A program made the position numbers and the translations under genes. Below, one piece after another: positions 51,744-60,164 of a DNA stretch of 64,000 bases. Below the pieces are notes generated by a model. That model did no database searches, was not told where the DNA came from, and was given only the letters and a program-made list of their open reading frames with translations. Source of the DNA: Lentzea atacamensis. Lineage in GTDB: Bacteria > Actinomycetota > Actinomycetes > Mycobacteriales > Pseudonocardiaceae. Position 1 is the stretch's first letter. The number at the start of each line of letters is the position of its first letter. The stretch lies in the NCBI RefSeq assembly GCF_003269295.1, contig NZ_QLTT01000012.1:253455-317454 (forward strand). The letters run 5' to 3'.

Positions 51744-52949
51744 TCACGCCACCATTTCGGTAACTTCCACCGGCCGAATGTCGCCGGGACGCAGTGAGGT
51801 GCCGCGCAGGCACATCTCGCGGGCTTCGGGACGGCGACCGGTGAGAATCCACCGCGTCAGCCCCGCCAGCTGGTAGGCGATCAGCGGCGGAACAGCGTCA
51901 CCGACGTGCCGGTACGCGTTGCCGAGAATCGAGACGTCGAAGCGGAACTGCCGCGGAAACCCCTGCAGCAGAGCCATCTCGCGGACCGTGCAGAGGCGGT
52001 GCTGTTCCGGGTGGGCATAACGGCCGTTGCCGACGTGGCCACATTCCCGCTTGATGGTCCTGGCGGGTTCGTCCCACCACATCCGGCCGTAGACGTCGGG
52101 ATGGGAACCCCAGTTCTGCTGTTCGACGATCTTGCGTTGTGCCGGATTCAACAACTCCGCGGTCTCCGGAGACCTGAGCAGATCCGCCCACGAGCCACCG
52201 TTCGCGGGAATTGCACGCATTCGTTCGAGACTGCGGTCCTGAGAAAACGTCGGCGACACGTGAATGGGGTCTTCCGGGTGCGCCACGCCCGCCTCGACGC
52301 GGGGCAGCTTGCCGATCGCGCGACGGACCGTGATCGCCGACGGGCGGATGACCCTGCCCTCCCAGAGGTCGTCCAGCGTGAGCAACGGCAGGCCCGCGTC
52401 GACGGCGACCATCAACGTCCGCTCGCGCAGCTGCGGCAGGCCGAACTTGGACAGCATGTGCGTGCCGCCCGCGACCGAGTAACCGATCTTGGTGAGTTCT
52501 TCGGCCAGGCTGTCGAAGTGGTGGCGCTGCTTGCCTTTGACGAGCTCGCGGGCGTTCTCGACGAGCACGACCTTCGGACGCAGCTCCTGCGCGTACACCG
52601 CGATGCGGCCCACGAGGGAGTTACGGGGGTCGTCGCGCAGGTGGTTCTGGGCGGTGATGCGACTGAAGCCCGAGCACGGCGGGCACGCCAGCAGGACGTC
52701 GAGCTGACCTCTTTGGAGTCCCCACACCTCGCGCAACGCCGCCGGGGACACTTTGGAGAGGTCGACCTCCAACGGGTCGACGCCGATGTTCGCACGGTAC
52801 GTGTCGTTGCACCGCAACGAACCGAGGCGCGAGGACGGCTTGCCGATCTGCGCGTCGGCGGCACCGACGACCCGGAAGTCGCGGTGGGCGTGGAAGCCGT
52901 AGCTCATGCCGCCCGCACCCGAGAAGATGTCGGCCACCGAGAAGGACAC
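51744..52949 (-). CDS. DNA (cytosine-5-)-methyltransferase
   Basis: 401 residues. Ordered C5 motifs: I FSGAGGMSYGF, IV LLACPPCSGFS with catalytic Cys92, VI VVLVENARELV, VIII LPQLRERTL, and X GNAYRHVGDAVPP. The target recognition domain would lie at about 215-330. No restriction gene adjoins, so it may be a solitary methyltransferase. The start is taken at GTG 52949 because TACGAT lies 6 nt upstream; GTG 52952 adds one residue. Divergent from the repeat protein gene. Confidence 0.93.
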   Translation of the reverse strand: MSFSVADIFSGAGGMSYGFHAHRDFRVVGAADAQIGKPSSRLGSLRCNDTYRANIGVDPLEVDLSKVSPAALREVWGLQRGQLDVLLACPPCSGFSRITAQNHLRDDPRNSLVGRIAVYAQELRPKVVLVENARELVKGKQRHHFDSLAEELTKIGYSVAGGTHMLSKFGLPQLRERTLMVAVDAGLPLLTLDDLWEGRVIRPSAITVRRAIGKLPRVEAGVAHPEDPIHVSPTFSQDRSLERMRAIPANGGSWADLLRSPETAELLNPAQRKIVEQQNWGSHPDVYGRMWWDEPARTIKRECGHVGNGRYAHPEQHRLCTVREMALLQGFPRQFRFDVSILGNAYRHVGDAVPPLIAYQLAGLTRWILTGRRPEAREMCLRGTSLRPGDIRPVEVTEMVA

Positions 52950-53011
52950 CACGAGATCGTACGGGCGAGGCTCCGAGGAGCCTTCCCTGACATCCCGTAC
53001 CTTTCCGCCCT

Positions 53012-53776
53012 ATGGAGCTGCCGCGTGCCTGGCAACGGCCTGACCCGTTGCGCGGACTCGACAGGATTTCCTGGGTCGAGGTGTACGACGGCCGGGGTGG
53101 CGCCGGTCGGGTGCCGCGGCTCCTGCGCTCCCTGATGGACGCCGACGCCGGCGTCCGTCTCGACGCTCTCCGTTCCCTGGCCGAGCGGCTGCTGACCGAC
53201 GACACGGTCTCCGAGGCCTCGTTCTGCGCCGTGCCGTACCTGGTGGAGCTGGGGGCGTCCTACAAGGTCGCCGCCGACGTGCGCGATCGGGTGATCTTCC
53301 TGCTGGCCGCCATGGCGTTGGCGGGCAAGGGCTTCACCGAGGAGGGCCGGCGCACGCACCGCCGGTGGAACGCTCTCGGCCGGGAGCTGCCGAGGACCGC
53401 TCCCGACTGGCTGACCCAGACCCGGCACGCCGTCGCCCAGGGGGCGCCGAAGATCTTCGAGGCACTGGCGTCCGAACGGGTGGCGTGCCTCGTGGCGCTG
53501 GCGTGCGCGGTGCCGGAGAAGCTGCCCGCGTTCGTCGCGGGCCTGATGCAGGACATGACCGAGCTGCCGGGCGAGGAGATGCTGTCCGACGCCGCCGAGA
53601 TCGCCGTGGCGCTGCTGAAGAGGTCGCCCGAGTTGCTCGGGGTGGACCTGCCGCGGCCGAAGGTGCTCGGCGAAGGGCTGGTGCGTCCGGCGCACCAGCC
53701 ACGCGAGGTCGCCGCTGCCCTGATGGGCTACCGGTTCGCCCTCATCTCCGCGTACGGCGACGAGGGCGCCTGGTAG
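53012..53776 (+). CDS. helical-repeat protein of unknown function
   Basis: 254 residues, mostly helical. DADAGVRLDALRSLAERLLT and AADVRDRVIFLLAAMALAGK resemble HEAT-like repeats, and the C-terminal EIAVALLKRSPELLGVDLPR continues the pattern. TACCTT lies 8 nt before the ATG with no Shine-Dalgarno (leaderless layout). It starts 62 bp from the methyltransferase start on the opposite strand, so the two could share control. No recognised family. Confidence 0.7.
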   Translation: MELPRAWQRPDPLRGLDRISWVEVYDGRGGAGRVPRLLRSLMDADAGVRLDALRSLAERLLTDDTVSEASFCAVPYLVELGASYKVAADVRDRVIFLLAAMALAGKGFTEEGRRTHRRWNALGRELPRTAPDWLTQTRHAVAQGAPKIFEALASERVACLVALACAVPEKLPAFVAGLMQDMTELPGEEMLSDAAEIAVALLKRSPELLGVDLPRPKVLGEGLVRPAHQPREVAAALMGYRFALISAYGDEGAW

Positions 53777-53782
53777 GCCGTC

Positions 53783-55213
53783 CTAGGCGATCACGGCCTC
53801 TTCGATCATCGTCTGCTCGGACTGGGCCTCGTCCTCGACCGCGATCGCGGGCTCCAGGGCACCGAGGCCGGTCCCCCACTCCTGATCCGCCAGCGCGAAC
53901 GCCGCGACGGTCAGCGCGGCCACGGGCGCCCCGACGGGCATGTTCTCGCGGTGCAGAACGAGATCCAGGCGGCCGCCGATCGGCGACGGGCTCAGGCGCA
54001 GCGTCGCCTGCGCGGGCTCGTCCGGGTGCGCCAGCCGGCACGCCCAGCCGGTGAAGATCACGCGGCGCTCGTCGACCTGGGTCGGCTGCACGGCACGCAC
54101 GTTGGCGCCCACCGCACCCGAGCGGGAGTTGTCCGCCGCCTGCAGCACGAGCTCCTCGAACTGCATCGAGGAGATGCCGAGGTCCCAACCGGCGACCAGG
54201 GCGACCTGGACCAGCGCGAGGGGCAGGCTCGGGAGCGCGTCCTCGAAGCAGACCATCGCGCCGCCGTAGCGGGTGTTGATCTCGGTCGGCAGGAAGCCGT
54301 CCTCGGTCGCGATGCCGTCCAGCGTGAACGTGCCGCGGTAGCCGACGGTCTCGCGCAGGTGCTCGCCGACACGGCGGGCCAGGTTGCGCATCTCGTCGCG
54401 GATCCACACGGGCGGGTCGTAGTAGGACGCGCAGCCCGCGTAGAGGAACTTGGCCTGGCCCTGACGGCGCGGCACGACCATCTCGATCGGACGCAGCACC
54501 GCGGTGCCGTCGGGGAACACGATGCCGTGCACGCTCACCGGAATGCCTTCCAGGAACGGCATGACGCGCACCTGCTCGCACTTGGGCGCGAGCACGTCGA
54601 AGGCCTCCTTGGCCTCCTCGTACGACCGCACGCGGCGCACGAAGTTGGCACCGCCGTTGATCGCCGGGCCGTCACCCGACCAGACGACGCCCGCGCCGCG
54701 GTCCAGGATCTCCGAGGCGCCCCAGAGGCGTTCGAAGTCGAGGTCGAACACCATCGCGGGCGCGCGGCGAGCGCTCAGCTCGTCCCACAGCGCGTCGATG
54801 GTGGTCTTGTTCTCCAGCTCTGCCCACTTGTGCTCGCGCGCGTTGAGCACGGGACGGCCCTGGAAGGTGCCGATCTCGTTGTAGGGCGTGCTGATCACGA
54901 GAGCTTCGGCCTCGGGGTCGAAGTCGCTGAGGATCGCGCGCACCTCGGCGCTCGGCTTGGTCAGCAACTTGCCCAGGCGGCGCTGTTCAACGGCGACGAA
55001 GCCGCCCTTGATGCCCAGCGACACCCACCTTGCGATCTCGGAATCATGCAGCGGGGCATGGTCGTCGGTATCGAGCACGAGCGTATGGCGGGCACCAAGC
55101 GCATGAAGCTCATGCGCCCGTTTCGCCAAACGCGTGCCACCGGCCAGCACGACCAACCGGTCACCGAACAACCCGCCCAGGCGCTCGCTGAGCGCTGCGA
55201 AGACATGATCCAT
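53783..55213 (-). CDS. ATP-grasp ligase, pre-ATP-grasp/PGM1-like
   Basis: 476 residues. The N-terminal 180 residues form a Rossmann-like pre-ATP-grasp domain (LVVLAGGTRLAKRAHELHAL, EALVISTPYNEIG). Residues about 190-400 are an ATP-grasp fold with RRVRSYEEAKEAFD, VRVMPFLEGIPVSVHGIVF and the metal-binding LPTEINTRYGGAMVC. This layout matches PGM1-type peptide ligases, which join amino acids or peptides by acyl phosphate chemistry. ATG 55213 starts the conserved part; no strong ribosome site is seen and the frame stays open to 55309. A small gene lies upstream on the same strand. Confidence 0.82.
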   Translation of the reverse strand: MDHVFAALSERLGGLFGDRLVVLAGGTRLAKRAHELHALGARHTLVLDTDDHAPLHDSEIARWVSLGIKGGFVAVEQRRLGKLLTKPSAEVRAILSDFDPEAEALVISTPYNEIGTFQGRPVLNAREHKWAELENKTTIDALWDELSARRAPAMVFDLDFERLWGASEILDRGAGVVWSGDGPAINGGANFVRRVRSYEEAKEAFDVLAPKCEQVRVMPFLEGIPVSVHGIVFPDGTAVLRPIEMVVPRRQGQAKFLYAGCASYYDPPVWIRDEMRNLARRVGEHLRETVGYRGTFTLDGIATEDGFLPTEINTRYGGAMVCFEDALPSLPLALVQVALVAGWDLGISSMQFEELVLQAADNSRSGAVGANVRAVQPTQVDERRVIFTGWACRLAHPDEPAQATLRLSPSPIGGRLDLVLHRENMPVGAPVAALTVAAFALADQEWGTGLGALEPAIAVEDEAQSEQTMIEEAVIA

Positions 55214-55341
55214 CGCCGAGAACCCGCTTTGAGAAGAAGCAGAAGGATGCGACCGGCGATCGCCGGGTGACGCGTAGCGTAGAGCCACCCGGTATGTGTG
55301 TCGAAGCACGGTCCGGCAACAGCCGGATGAATCTTGCGGCA

Positions 55342-55359
55342 GGCCCGCCGCAGCGGGCC
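55342..55359 (-). terminator. hairpin between the small upstream gene and the ATP-grasp gene
   Basis: GGCCCGC-CGCA-GCGGGCC, 7-bp stem without T tract. It may partly end the small gene's transcript or stabilise its 3' end. Confidence 0.45.
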
Positions 55360-55407
55360 CAACGGCAAGTGGATCAGGCGATGATCTGAGTGCGAACTGG
55401 GTGCGCC

Positions 55408-55635
55408 CTAGGCGCGTGCCGCGTCCCGGAGGACCTGGTCAACGCGGTTGAGGAAGCTGCGCTTGGGGTTGATCGCCTGAAGCGGAGCGGTGAGCTCTGC
55501 GGGCTGGGGCGCGGGTGCGGCTCCCACGATCTCAGCCACGTTGCGCAGGAACTCCTGCCGCTTGAACTCGTGCACGGCGACGTCGTGCAGGAGTCCGGCG
55601 ATGCTTGTGTGCACAGCGCGATGGGGGTAACTCAC
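55408..55635 (-). CDS. 75-residue protein upstream of the ATP-grasp ligase
   Basis: GTG 55635 to stop 55408. Two amphipathic stretches (VHTSIAGLLHDVAVHEFKRQ and FLNRVDQVLRDAARA) flank a Pro/Ala-rich linker (GAAPAPQPAELTAP). It is the first gene on this strand ahead of the ATP-grasp ligase, 194 bp upstream of it. It has no signal peptide and no known family that I recognise. The composition (balanced charge, helical) suggests a real small protein, not a chance frame. It could be a substrate or partner of the ligase; that is inference. Confidence 0.55.
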   Translation of the reverse strand: MSYPHRAVHTSIAGLLHDVAVHEFKRQEFLRNVAEIVGAAPAPQPAELTAPLQAINPKRSFLNRVDQVLRDAARA

Positions 55636-55680
55636 TCGTGTGTTATCGGCGCAACCCCAGTCGACCTTTAGGGTCAACTT

Positions 55681-56538
55681 GTGCGAGTTCTGGTGACCGG
55701 CGCCACTGGGTACGTCGGCCGTTCCGTGGTGCGTGAACTGCAGGTTCACGGTCATGAACCTGTTGTGTCGCGTCAGCGCCTGTCCGAGCCGTTCGAGCCG
55801 ATCGACGCGGACGCCGTTGTCCACCTGGCCGGACTCGGCCGTGTGCGGGAGTCGTTCGAAGATCCACTTCGGTACTACTCGGTGAACGTGGGCGGGACGC
55901 TGAACTTGCTCAAAGCGTTGGAGGGCCAGCGATTCCTCCTCGCGTCGACTTCCGGGGTCTACCGGCCCTCCGCAGTCGCGCTGACCGAGGAGTCCGTTCG
56001 GGAGCCGTCCTCGCCGTATGCGGCGACCAAGGCCGCGGCCGAAGATCTGGTGGCGTGGGCGGCGCGGTCCGGGCGGATCGGGGCGACCACTCTGCGTTTG
56101 TTCAACGTCGCTGGAGGCGGTGACACCGACACCAGTCGGGTGATCACCCGAGCCGTGGCCGTGGCCGCTGGAGAGGTGCCGGGGATGGAGGTCTACGGCG
56201 ACGGGACGGCCGTGCGCGACTTCGTGCACGTGCGGGACGTTGCCACCGCCTTCGTCGTGGCGCTGGAGTCCTGCGCGGTGGGTGAGTCGGCGGTCTACAA
56301 CGTCGGAGCCACGCCGGCATCCGTCCGGGAGGTGCTCGCGGCCGTCGCCGAGGTGAGCGGACGATCCGTGGATGTGACGTGGCGGCCGGCGCATCCAGGC
56401 GAGGTGCGGTTTCAGCGGGCCGACGTGTCGCGGCTGCTCGCACTGGGGTGGAAGCCCGCGCACTCTTCGCTCGACGAGATCGTCAGGGACCAGTGGCTCG
56501 CTTCGGCACCGGGATCCGGTCCAGGTCCCTCGCGATGA
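55681..56538 (+). CDS. NAD-dependent epimerase/dehydratase
   Basis: 285 residues. VLVTGATGYVGRSVVREL is the NAD-binding loop; LASTSGVYRPS and SPYAATKAAAED supply the catalytic Ser/Tyr/Lys (YxxxK), and RDFVHVRDVATAFV fits sugar-nucleotide epimerases of the GalE type. Probably acts on a nucleotide sugar. TAGGGT lies 6 nt before the GTG start (leaderless layout). Starts 45 bp from the divergent small gene; its end overlaps rnz by 56 bp. Confidence 0.92.
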   Translation: MRVLVTGATGYVGRSVVRELQVHGHEPVVSRQRLSEPFEPIDADAVVHLAGLGRVRESFEDPLRYYSVNVGGTLNLLKALEGQRFLLASTSGVYRPSAVALTEESVREPSSPYAATKAAAEDLVAWAARSGRIGATTLRLFNVAGGGDTDTSRVITRAVAVAAGEVPGMEVYGDGTAVRDFVHVRDVATAFVVALESCAVGESAVYNVGATPASVREVLAAVAEVSGRSVDVTWRPAHPGEVRFQRADVSRLLALGWKPAHSSLDEIVRDQWLASAPGSGPGPSR

Positions 56539-57394
56539 CGATCTCACCGTCGAACTCCCGCGCCGCCTCGGCGTGGAACTCGGCCGGGTCGTCGTAGCGC
56601 TGGGAGAAGTGGGTCAGCACGAGCTTGCGGACCCGGCAGTCCTGGGCGACGCGGGCGGCCTGCTGGGCGGTGAGGTGGCCGTGGTCGCCGGCGAGCTTCG
56701 TGTCGCGGGCGAGGTAGGTCGACTCGATCACGAGCAGGTCGGCCTGGTCGGCGAGCTCGTACACGTTGTCGCACAGGCGGGTGTCCATGACGAAGGCGAA
56801 CTTCTGACCCTTCCGGGGTTCGCTGACGTCTTCGAGCTTGACGCCGTCGAGCACACCGTCTCGCTGCAGGACGCGGACCTGCGGGCCCCGGATGCCGTGC
56901 TCCGCGAGCTTGTCGGGAAGCATGCGGTGGCCGTCCGGTTCGATCAGCCGGTAGCCGAAGCTGTCGATGCCGTGGTCGAGCCGGTACGCCTCCAGCCTGC
57001 CGAACCTGCCCTCGGCCACGAGACCGTCCTCGTCCACGGGCTCTTCCTTGATGTCCGCGGCGTCGTAGAAGGCGCTGGCGTAGCGCAGGCGTTCGAAGAA
57101 GTGGGCGCCGGATCGCGGGAAGTGGGCGTGGACGGTGTGCGGGACCCGGTCGAGGCTGAGCCGCTGCACGATGCCCGGCACGCCCAGGCAGTGGTCGCCG
57201 TGGAAGTGCGTGATGCAGATCCGGGTGATGTCGCTCGCAGCCGCGCCCGACCTGAGCAGCTGGCGCTGGGAACCGTCGCCGGGGTCGAAGAGCAGGCCCT
57301 CGCCGTCCCACCTCAGCAGATAGCCGTTGTGGTTGCGCTGGCGCGTGGGAACCTGGCTGGCCGTTCCCAGGACGATCAGTTCCCGGACTGTCAC
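56483..57394 (-). CDS. rnz: ribonuclease Z
   Basis: 303 residues, short form. Removes tRNA 3' trailers in tRNA genes lacking an encoded CCA, such as both tRNA-Ser genes here. The metallo-beta-lactamase motif HFHGDH is at 63-68, and VLTHFSQRY near residue 265 is the conserved late histidine motif. The usual GDT is MDT (FVMDTRLC). GTG 57394 has TAACGT 6 nt upstream, inside a palindrome also used by the divergent gene. Overlaps the epimerase gene by 56 bp. Confidence 0.93.
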   Translation of the reverse strand: MTVRELIVLGTASQVPTRQRNHNGYLLRWDGEGLLFDPGDGSQRQLLRSGAAASDITRICITHFHGDHCLGVPGIVQRLSLDRVPHTVHAHFPRSGAHFFERLRYASAFYDAADIKEEPVDEDGLVAEGRFGRLEAYRLDHGIDSFGYRLIEPDGHRMLPDKLAEHGIRGPQVRVLQRDGVLDGVKLEDVSEPRKGQKFAFVMDTRLCDNVYELADQADLLVIESTYLARDTKLAGDHGHLTAQQAARVAQDCRVRKLVLTHFSQRYDDPAEFHAEAAREFDGEIVIARDLDRIPVPKRATGP

Positions 57395-57417
57395 CCCCTG
57401 ACGTTAACGTCTGTCCC
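57395..57417. promoter_or_regulatory. symmetrical bidirectional promoter of rnz and the hydrolase gene
   Basis: The 23-bp space holds the palindrome ACGTTAACGT at 57401-57410. On each strand it reads TAACGT, a TAnnnT -10 box: 6 nt before GTG 57394 (minus) and 7 nt before ATG 57418 (plus). Both mRNAs would be leaderless. One symmetrical element can therefore serve two genes. Confidence 0.6.
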
Positions 57418-58236
57418 ATGCAGAGCGTGGAAGTGGCGGCGTCGTGGCCCGCCTCGAACGTCGCGGTGGCCGTCGTGTCGGGTGGGACCGTCGTGGGCTC
57501 GTTGGGCGATCAGCAGCGCGTGTTCCCGCTCGCGTCGGTGACGAAGCTGCTGACCTCCTACGCGGTGCTGGTGGCGGTCGAGGAGGGCGCGGTCGAGTGG
57601 GACCAGCCGGCCGGGCCGCCCGGGGCGACCGTGCGGCACCTGATCGCGCACACCGCCGGGTACGCGTTCGACAAGCCCGAGGTGCAGGCCGCGCCGGGGA
57701 CGCGCCGGATCTACTCCAACGCGGGCTTCGACGTGCTGGCCTCGTTCGTCGGCGACGCCTGCGAGATGCCGTTCGCCACGTACCTGCACGAGGCGGTCTT
57801 CGCGCCGCTGGGGATGAGCTCCTCGGCGTTGGTCGGCTCGGCCGGGGCCGGCGCCGAGTCGTGCGCTGCTGACCTGGCGTTGTTCGCCGCCGAGTTGTTG
57901 TCGCCGAAGCTGGTTTCTCTCGAGCTGGTTCGCGAGGCGACTTCGGTGGTGTTTCCGGGGCTGAACGGCGTCCTGCCCGGTTACGGCATGCAGAAGCCGA
58001 ACGACTGGGGCCTCGGTTTCGAAATCCGTGACGGCAAGTCGCCGCACTGGACCGGGCTTTCACACTCGCCGCGGACGTTCGGGCACTTCGGGCAGTCCGG
58101 GACGTTCCTGTGGGTCGATCCGGACATTTCCGCGGCCTGTGTCACGTTGACGGATCTGCGTTTCGGACCGTGGGCGGTCGAGGCGTGGACGCCGTTCTCC
58201 GACGGCGTCCGCGCGGAGCTCAGTCAGCAAGCCTGA
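57418..58236 (+). CDS. serine hydrolase of the beta-lactamase/PBP fold
   Basis: 272 residues, no signal peptide. SVTK (near residue 41) is the SxxK nucleophile motif, YSNAG the YxN motif near residue 100, and HFGQSGTF near residue 222 the third motif. It is shorter than secreted class C beta-lactamases and is likely a cytosolic esterase or peptidase. The -10 element is shared with rnz. Overlaps the convergent small gene by 17 bp. Confidence 0.9.
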   Translation: MQSVEVAASWPASNVAVAVVSGGTVVGSLGDQQRVFPLASVTKLLTSYAVLVAVEEGAVEWDQPAGPPGATVRHLIAHTAGYAFDKPEVQAAPGTRRIYSNAGFDVLASFVGDACEMPFATYLHEAVFAPLGMSSSALVGSAGAGAESCAADLALFAAELLSPKLVSLELVREATSVVFPGLNGVLPGYGMQKPNDWGLGFEIRDGKSPHWTGLSHSPRTFGHFGQSGTFLWVDPDISAACVTLTDLRFGPWAVEAWTPFSDGVRAELSQQA

Positions 58237-58546
58237 GCGCCAGCTGGCGGAGGACTTCCTGCACGTCGGCGTCCTCGTAGTCGTTCTCGTACGCCTGCGC
58301 GACGCCGTGGAAGGCGTAGAGCAGGCCGGCGGTGAACCAGCCGAACTGCGACAGCACCTGGTCCATGGCCTGCTTGAGGGCTTGCGCGCCGGCCTCGTTC
58401 AGCTCGCCGTCGACCTTGACCTCGTAGCTGAACACGCCCTCCTGCAACGACTTGAGGGCAGTGCGCAGGTAGTCGCCCGACTCGGCACCGTCGTAGCTGA
58501 GCGTCAGGACGCCGAGCGCCCGCTGCATGATCTCCCGCTGCTCCAC
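58220..58546 (-). CDS. small protein of unknown function
   Basis: 108 residues from GTG 58546 (GTG 58591 and ATG 58528 are alternatives). LTLSYDGAESGDYLRTALKS and AFHGVAQAYENDYEDADVQE suggest a compact helical protein with an acidic end. It follows the SDR gene on the same strand and overlaps the hydrolase gene. No known family recognised. Confidence 0.6.
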   Translation of the reverse strand: MEQREIMQRALGVLTLSYDGAESGDYLRTALKSLQEGVFSYEVKVDGELNEAGAQALKQAMDQVLSQFGWFTAGLLYAFHGVAQAYENDYEDADVQEVLRQLALRLAD

Positions 58547-58577
58547 ACGGCAACTCTGCCTCGTCGAGCCGCTCGCG

Positions 58578-59405
58578 TCACCTTCCGACACCCCAGCGCA
58601 CCCACGCCGGGTCCTCCAGCTCGAGCTGCCGTTCGAAGGCCTCGGCGATGCTCTCGACGTCCCACTCGTCGCTGTCGAGCACCGGTTCCTTCGGGCTCGT
58701 CTGTCCCATGACGTGCAGCCGCCCGTTGGCGAACCGGATGAGCTGCCCGGTGACCTTCACCGCCCGGTCGCTCAGCAGGTACGTGACCAGCGGCGCGATC
58801 GTCTCCGGTGGTCCGCTGTGGACGGCCTTGGTGTCGGCGGCCGACATCCGGGTCCAGGCGACCGGGCACACGGCGTTGACGCGGATCCCCTTGTCCTGGA
58901 GCTCCGCGGCCGCGCCCGCCGTGATGCTCGCGACGGCACCTTTGGACGCGCTGTAGGCCAGTGCGGTCGGCTGCCCGACCATCGCGACCGAGCCGAGGTT
59001 GACGATCGACCCGCGCCGCATGGTCTGCACGGCGGCGTTGGTGCAGTAGAGCGTGCCGAGGACGTTGATCTCGATGAGCTCACGCATCCGGCCGGGGTCG
59101 TCCTGGCCCAGTTCGGCCTGGTAGCGGATGCCCGCGTTGTTGACGAGCCCGTCGATCCGCCCGAAGGCGGCCGTGCAGGTGTCGACCATGGCCTCGGCCT
59201 GCTCCGGATCCTGGACCGGCCCGGCGCTGACGACGGCCTTGCCGCCGCGGAGCGTGATGAGGTCGGCGACCTGCTTGGCGAGCGGCTCGTCGACGTCGTT
59301 GACCACCACAGCGGCCCCGGCCGCGGCCGCGTGAGTGGCGAACGCACGACCCAAACCCTGCCCGGCACCGGTGATCACAACGGCCTTGCCCGCCAGAATC
59401 GCCAT
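58578..59405 (-). CDS. short-chain dehydrogenase/reductase
   Basis: 275 residues. VVITGAGQGLGRAFA is the cofactor loop with a glycine-rich TGxxxGxG, NNAG near residue 90, catalytic Ser in NLGSVAMVG and YSASK near residue 155. After the SDR core the C-terminus extends by about 60 acidic residues (KEPVLDSDEWDVESIAEAFE). The ND after the second strand suggests NAD(H). The substrate is unknown. Upstream of the small unknown gene on the same strand. Confidence 0.93.
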   Translation of the reverse strand: MAILAGKAVVITGAGQGLGRAFATHAAAAGAAVVVNDVDEPLAKQVADLITLRGGKAVVSAGPVQDPEQAEAMVDTCTAAFGRIDGLVNNAGIRYQAELGQDDPGRMRELIEINVLGTLYCTNAAVQTMRRGSIVNLGSVAMVGQPTALAYSASKGAVASITAGAAAELQDKGIRVNAVCPVAWTRMSAADTKAVHSGPPETIAPLVTYLLSDRAVKVTGQLIRFANGRLHVMGQTSPKEPVLDSDEWDVESIAEAFERQLELEDPAWVRWGVGR

Positions 59406-59503
59406 CCCTCGAGTGTGGCCAAAGTGACCATCTCAGCAGTCCGTCACGTCGACGAATGGCCTCTGTTCGCGCCGAACGGCGTACTTGGAGCGACGACCGG
59501 TCA

Positions 59504-59517
59504 TTCCGATATCGGAA
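59504..59517. promoter_or_regulatory. palindrome TTCCGATATCGGAA upstream of the macro-domain gene
   Basis: A perfect 14-bp palindrome in the 245-bp gap between the divergent SDR and macro-domain genes. Likely a regulator site; the protein is unknown. Confidence 0.45.
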
Positions 59518-59650
59518 CCGATTTCCGCAGATCAACCACTGTGGAATCGTTTGCTGTCCGACCTCGTCAACAGTAGAAGAATGGTGACTCGCTCACCTTG
59601 TCGCGAGAAATGCGTCGACGGGCCACCACCGCGAGGGCAGCATCGGCGGC

Positions 59651-60127
59651 ATGCAGACGTTGCGGGTGATCAAGGGCGATGCGACGAGCCCTCAGGCCAA
59701 GGGGCCGAAGATCATCGCGCATGTCTGCAACGACCTCGGCGGATGGGGCAAGGGCTTCGTGCTGGCCGTGTCGAAGCGCTGGCCGGAGCCTGAACGGGCC
59801 TACCGCGAGTGGCATCGGGGCCGGGCGGGCAACGACTTCGGGCTCGGGGCCGTGCAGCTCGTCCAGGTGAAGGGCGACACCTGGGTGGCGAACATGGTGG
59901 GCCAGCGAGGCACGCGCACGGGGAGCAACGGCCCGCCGGTCCGGTACGACGCGATCGAGCGCTGCCTGGTCGCGTTGACCGAGCACGCCAAGAGGCTCGG
60001 TGCGAGCGTGCACATGCCACGCATCGGCTGCGGCCTGGCCGGCGGGCGGTGGGAGCGGATCGAACCGCTCATCGCGGAAACCCTGCTGGCGCAGGACGTC
60101 GCCACCACGGTGTACGACTTCGACTAG
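59651..60127 (+). CDS. macro-domain protein
   Basis: 158 residues, entirely one macro domain: TLRVIKGDAT, IIAHVCNDLGGWGKGF (ADP-ribose pocket) and MPRIGCGLAGGRWERIE. Such proteins bind or hydrolyse ADP-ribose or related adducts, sometimes on nucleic acid. No DarT-type toxin or sirtuin gene adjoins. A perfect hairpin begins in the stop codon. Confidence 0.92.
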   Translation: MQTLRVIKGDATSPQAKGPKIIAHVCNDLGGWGKGFVLAVSKRWPEPERAYREWHRGRAGNDFGLGAVQLVQVKGDTWVANMVGQRGTRTGSNGPPVRYDAIERCLVALTEHAKRLGASVHMPRIGCGLAGGRWERIEPLIAETLLAQDVATTVYDFD

Positions 60128-60154
60128 GCCCCGTCTCCAGCAGGAGACGGGGCC
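60127..60154. terminator. terminator shared by the macro-domain and secreted protein genes
   Basis: GGCCCCGTCTCC-AGCA-GGAGACGGGGCC, a perfect 12-bp stem starting in the stop codon of the macro gene and ending 10 bp from the stop of the opposing gene. Confidence 0.85.
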
Positions 60155-60164
60155 TGCTCAGCAA

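Noticed and set aside
51571..51876. 101-codon plus-strand frame
   Set aside because: Overlaps the methyltransferase 3' end by 133 bp, has no motif, and its composition changes where it enters that gene.
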